Of a DNA stretch of 53,619 nt, positions 51,291-53,619 are shown one piece after another. The DNA is taken from positions 1 through 53,619 of the forward strand of contig CAZFEU010000008.1 of assembly GCA_964517875.1 (NCBI GenBank). Direction: 5' to 3'. A program made the translations under genes and the position numbers. Below the pieces are notes generated by a model. The model ran no database searches, was not told the DNA's origin, and was given only the letters and a program-made list of their open reading frames with translations. The DNA is from JAJPXC01 sp964517875. GTDB lineage: Bacteria > Bacteroidota > Bacteroidia > Bacteroidales > Muribaculaceae. Each line of letters starts with the position of its first letter. The stretch's first letter is position 1.

Positions 51291-51905
51291 ATGAAATTCG
51301 CGCAAAAGAGCAACGAGATTTTCGACCAGTCGACAGCCGCCTATCACGTCACCGACCATGTTGACGCACCCGAGCCCAACCCCTATGCCCCTGGCACCAT
51401 AGAGCACACACTCCATGCCAAAAACTGGATTGACGCCGTACAGTGGCACCTCGAGGATATAATACGCGACCCTCAGATCGACCCCGTGGCCGCCCTCGCA
51501 CTCAAGCGACGCATCGACGCATCCAACCAGCACCGCACCGACATGGTGGAGGAACTCGACTCATACTTCCGCGATCTTTATCGCGACGTAAAACCACTCC
51601 CCACAGCCACCATCAACACCGAAAGCCCCGCCTGGGCCCTTGACCGCCTGTCGATTCTCGCCCTTAAAATATACCACATGCAGGCTGAAGTGGCACGCAA
51701 TGACGCATCTGATGCCCACAAGGCCAAATGCCAGGCCAAGCTCGATGTGCTGCTCGAACAGCGCAAGGACCTCACCGAGGCTATCGACACTCTGCTCGAC
51801 GACATCGCCGCAGGCCGCAAGTATATGAAGGTTTACCGCCAGATGAAGATGTACAACGACCCCGAGACCAATCCCGTGCTATACGCATCATCACAGCAAA
51901 AATAG
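51291..51905 (+). CDS. DUF4254 family protein
   Basis: A 204-aa helical cytosolic protein of the DUF4254 family: FAQKSNEIFDQSTAAYH, then NWIDAVQWHLEDIIRDP and HRTDMVEELDSYF are typical. The function is unknown. It commonly precedes a GT9 glycosyltransferase in Bacteroidetes, as it does here (the next gene starts 43-55 bp later), so a role in cell-envelope glycan assembly is plausible. Confidence 0.87.
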   Translation: MKFAQKSNEIFDQSTAAYHVTDHVDAPEPNPYAPGTIEHTLHAKNWIDAVQWHLEDIIRDPQIDPVAALALKRRIDASNQHRTDMVEELDSYFRDLYRDVKPLPTATINTESPAWALDRLSILALKIYHMQAEVARNDASDAHKAKCQAKLDVLLEQRKDLTEAIDTLLDDIAAGRKYMKVYRQMKMYNDPETNPVLYASSQQK

Positions 51906-51960
51906 CGAACCGACCCACAAAAGCCATCACTCACCCACAGCTACCTCAGTGAACAAAGAG

Positions 51961-53016
51961 ATGAATCGCAAAGGGCGACGAGTACTCGTGACCCGATTCT
52001 CGGCCATAGGCGACGTGGCAATGACGGTGCCCGTGCTCTACAGCGTGTGCCGCACACACCCCGACGACATGTTCTACATGGTCACACGCCCATCGATGAC
52101 ACCGATATTCGTCAATCCGCCCGACAATCTTGTAGTGATCGGAGCCGACGTGAAAACCGACTACAAGGGGATAGGCGGCATGAACCGACTCCTCAACGAG
52201 CTTTGCGACCAATATTATATCGACACATATGTCGACCTCCACGCCGTGCTCCGCACCTATGCCCTCACCGCCCTGTGTCGGTTGCGCGGCATCAAGGTGT
52301 GGCGCATCAACAAGGGCCGACGCGGCAAGCGCGCCCTCACACGCCGCAACAATAAGGTGATGCTGCCGTTGCTGTCGTCAAGAGCCAGATACCGCGAGGC
52401 ATTCTTCCGCGCCGGGTTCCCTATGACCGACAGATTTGACGGCGTATATGGCAAGGACAACCGTGCTCCCCTTGACCGATTATCCGAAATAACTTCACCC
52501 AAAGGCACCGAAGAAAAATGGATTGGAATAGCACCGTTTGCCAAGCACAAAGGCAAAATCTACCCTTTGCCGCTGATGGAGCAAGTGCTGAAAGAAATCT
52601 CAGGCATTTCTAACATTAAGATATTCCTATTTGGAGGAGGAGACAAAGAGCAAGCAGTGCTGCGTAAATGGGCCGAAAAATACCCGAACACCGTATCACT
52701 GGCCGAAAAACGCTGGGGATTTGCCCGCGAAATGGAGCTAATGAGTCACCTCGACGTGATGCTGACAATGGACTCGGCCAATATGCACCTGGCCTCGCTG
52801 GTCAACGTGCCCGTGGTGAGCATTTGGGGTGCCACACATCCCTACTGCGGCTTCAAAGGATGGCGACAAAAAGAAGAGCTCACCCTACAACTCCCCATGC
52901 CATGCCGCCCATGCTCCACATTCGGCAACAAACCGTGCTACCGAGGCGATTATCTATGTCTCAGCGGTATTCCCCCTTCAAGTGTAGTGGCGAAACTTAC
53001 GCCATATTTAACGTAA
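51961..53016 (+). CDS. Glycosyltransferase family 9 (heptosyltransferase-like)
   Basis: A 351-aa GT9 enzyme. RVLVTRFSAIGDVAMTVPVLYS opens the N-terminal domain; the nucleotide-sugar domain has IGIAPFAKHKGKIYPL, the MELMSHLDVMLTMDSANMHLASLV acceptor/donor region, and VVSIWGATHPYCGF. GT9 members transfer heptose or a similar sugar to LPS/LOS core at the inner membrane. I use the ATG at 51961; a GTG at 51949 in frame is the alternative. A CMPCRPCSTFG-type Cys cluster near the C-terminus is a common GT9 feature. Confidence 0.9.
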   Translation: MNRKGRRVLVTRFSAIGDVAMTVPVLYSVCRTHPDDMFYMVTRPSMTPIFVNPPDNLVVIGADVKTDYKGIGGMNRLLNELCDQYYIDTYVDLHAVLRTYALTALCRLRGIKVWRINKGRRGKRALTRRNNKVMLPLLSSRARYREAFFRAGFPMTDRFDGVYGKDNRAPLDRLSEITSPKGTEEKWIGIAPFAKHKGKIYPLPLMEQVLKEISGISNIKIFLFGGGDKEQAVLRKWAEKYPNTVSLAEKRWGFAREMELMSHLDVMLTMDSANMHLASLVNVPVVSIWGATHPYCGFKGWRQKEELTLQLPMPCRPCSTFGNKPCYRGDYLCLSGIPPSSVVAKLTPYLT

Positions 53017-53102
53017 TTTTACCAATATGTGCGCCATTATTGCACAGATGTGGGTATACCTTTGCATCATCTTAGAATTATAAACCACAAAAAACAGATA
53101 TA

Positions 53103-53619
53103 ATGGAAAAGTCCAAGAAAAACATAAAGAAAGGCGTTGAGGTCGACCCCAAGAAGGCACGCCTCGAAGCCCTCTCGGCAGCAATGGCCAAGATAGAAAA
53201 AGACTACGGACGCGGCGCCATAATGAAGCTCGGCGACGACAACGTAGAGGATGTCGACGTGATTCCCACCGGCTCGATAGGACTGAACTACGCTCTGGGC
53301 GTAGGGGGATTTCCCCGCGGTCGCGTGATCGAGATTTTCGGCCCCGAATCATCGGGTAAGACCACTCTCGCCATCCATGCAATAGCCGAGGCTCAGAAAG
53401 CCGGAGGCATAGCCGCAATCATCGACGCTGAGCACGCATTCGACCGCTTTTACGCAGCCAAGCTCGGTGTCGACGTTGACAACCTGCTGATGGCACAGCC
53501 CGACAACGGCGAACAAGCACTCGAGATAGCCGAGCAGCTCATCCGCTCGTCGGCCACTGACATCATTGTGGTAGGCCCCGTGCCCGCCCTCACTCCCAAA
53601 AACGAGCTGGAAGGCACGA
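53103..53619 (+). CDS. recA: Recombinase RecA, 3' end cut by window edge
   Basis: The first 172 codons of RecA, the strand-exchange and SOS coprotease ATPase. LEALSAAMAKIEKDYGRGAIMKLG, VIPTGSIGLNYALGVGGFPRG, Walker A GPESSGKTT and IIDAEHAFDRFYAAKLGVDVDN match RecA closely. The final codons are odd: where RecA normally has VVDSVAALTPKAEIEG, this reads VVGPVPALTPKNELEG, replacing the Walker B Asp. As the changes sit in the last 50 bases of the window, a contig-end error is likely. A TACCTTTG -7 box is at 53057-53064. Confidence 0.92.
   Translation, partial: MEKSKKNIKKGVEVDPKKARLEALSAAMAKIEKDYGRGAIMKLGDDNVEDVDVIPTGSIGLNYALGVGGFPRGRVIEIFGPESSGKTTLAIHAIAEAQKAGGIAAIIDAEHAFDRFYAAKLGVDVDNLLMAQPDNGEQALEIAEQLIRSSATDIIVVGPVPALTPKNELEGT

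Overview
The window looks like a chromosomal segment of a Bacteroidales gut bacterium, most likely of the Muribaculaceae (S24-7) type. The evidence is a SusC/SusD/SusE/SusF-type outer membrane locus, Bacteroidetes-type promoters (TTTG or TTG, about 19-22 bp, then TAnnTTTG), DUF3078, DUF2851, DUF4254 and C10-peptidase genes, and large secreted proteins ending in a YYNLQG...IRRQG tail. It is a mosaic of conserved housekeeping genes with fairly GC-rich codon use, plus AT-richer accessory islands.

Left part (1-10.4 kb): a tRNA-Val diverges from rsmA-mgtE-lipoprotein. Then come, on the minus strand, a secreted C10 cysteine protease, an AT-rich lipoprotein, the dapB-lepB-wbqC cluster and a DJ-1/PfpI protein. 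A non-coding element that can fold as a cloverleaf lies between the last two. 10.4-17.7 kb is a susCDEF-like glycan uptake locus with no glycoside hydrolase or regulator beside it. 18.1-22.9 kb is ybeY-mnmG-apt-uvrC. A perfect 14-bp GTTCCACGTGGAAC palindrome, identical to known parS centromere sites, lies between mnmG and apt. 23-24.9 kb holds a DUF4143-type ATPase and a repeat-rich intergenic region.

Middle (24.9-44.7 kb): a polyprenyl diphosphate synthase; nadK with a short CBS-like upstream ORF; pdxJ followed by exbB-exbD-tonB; a lone receiver domain overlapping rnhB; a single-gene IS200-type TnpA inside a 65-bp inverted repeat of REP hairpins; a Na/Pi cotransporter; a trio of secreted proteins including DUF3078; a 52-aa ORF overlapping a GNAT acetyltransferase (a toxin-antitoxin candidate, missed by length-limited ORF calling); DUF2851; namZ plus an SSS transporter plus a WYL regulator; yqeY; a four-helix-bundle gene framed by inverted arrays of a 9-nt repeat; and serS.

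Right part (44.8-53.6 kb): an IS30-family insertion sequence, two AT-rich exported proteins (one TonB-C-like), a 650-bp non-coding stretch with REP-type inverted repeats and a ten-unit 9-nt array, a secreted EEP nuclease paired with a DUF6359/OB-fold surface protein, DUF4254 plus a GT9 glycosyltransferase, and the start of recA, cut by the window end.

The least conventional material is non-coding. One family is REP hairpins with GGA/GGC triloops and compensatory stem changes, with a plausible resident transposase. The other is a 9-nt CTYTCAAAA-type repeat, arranged in inverted orientation around the four-helix-bundle gene and recurring elsewhere. All functional calls come from reading the sequence; no database search was run.
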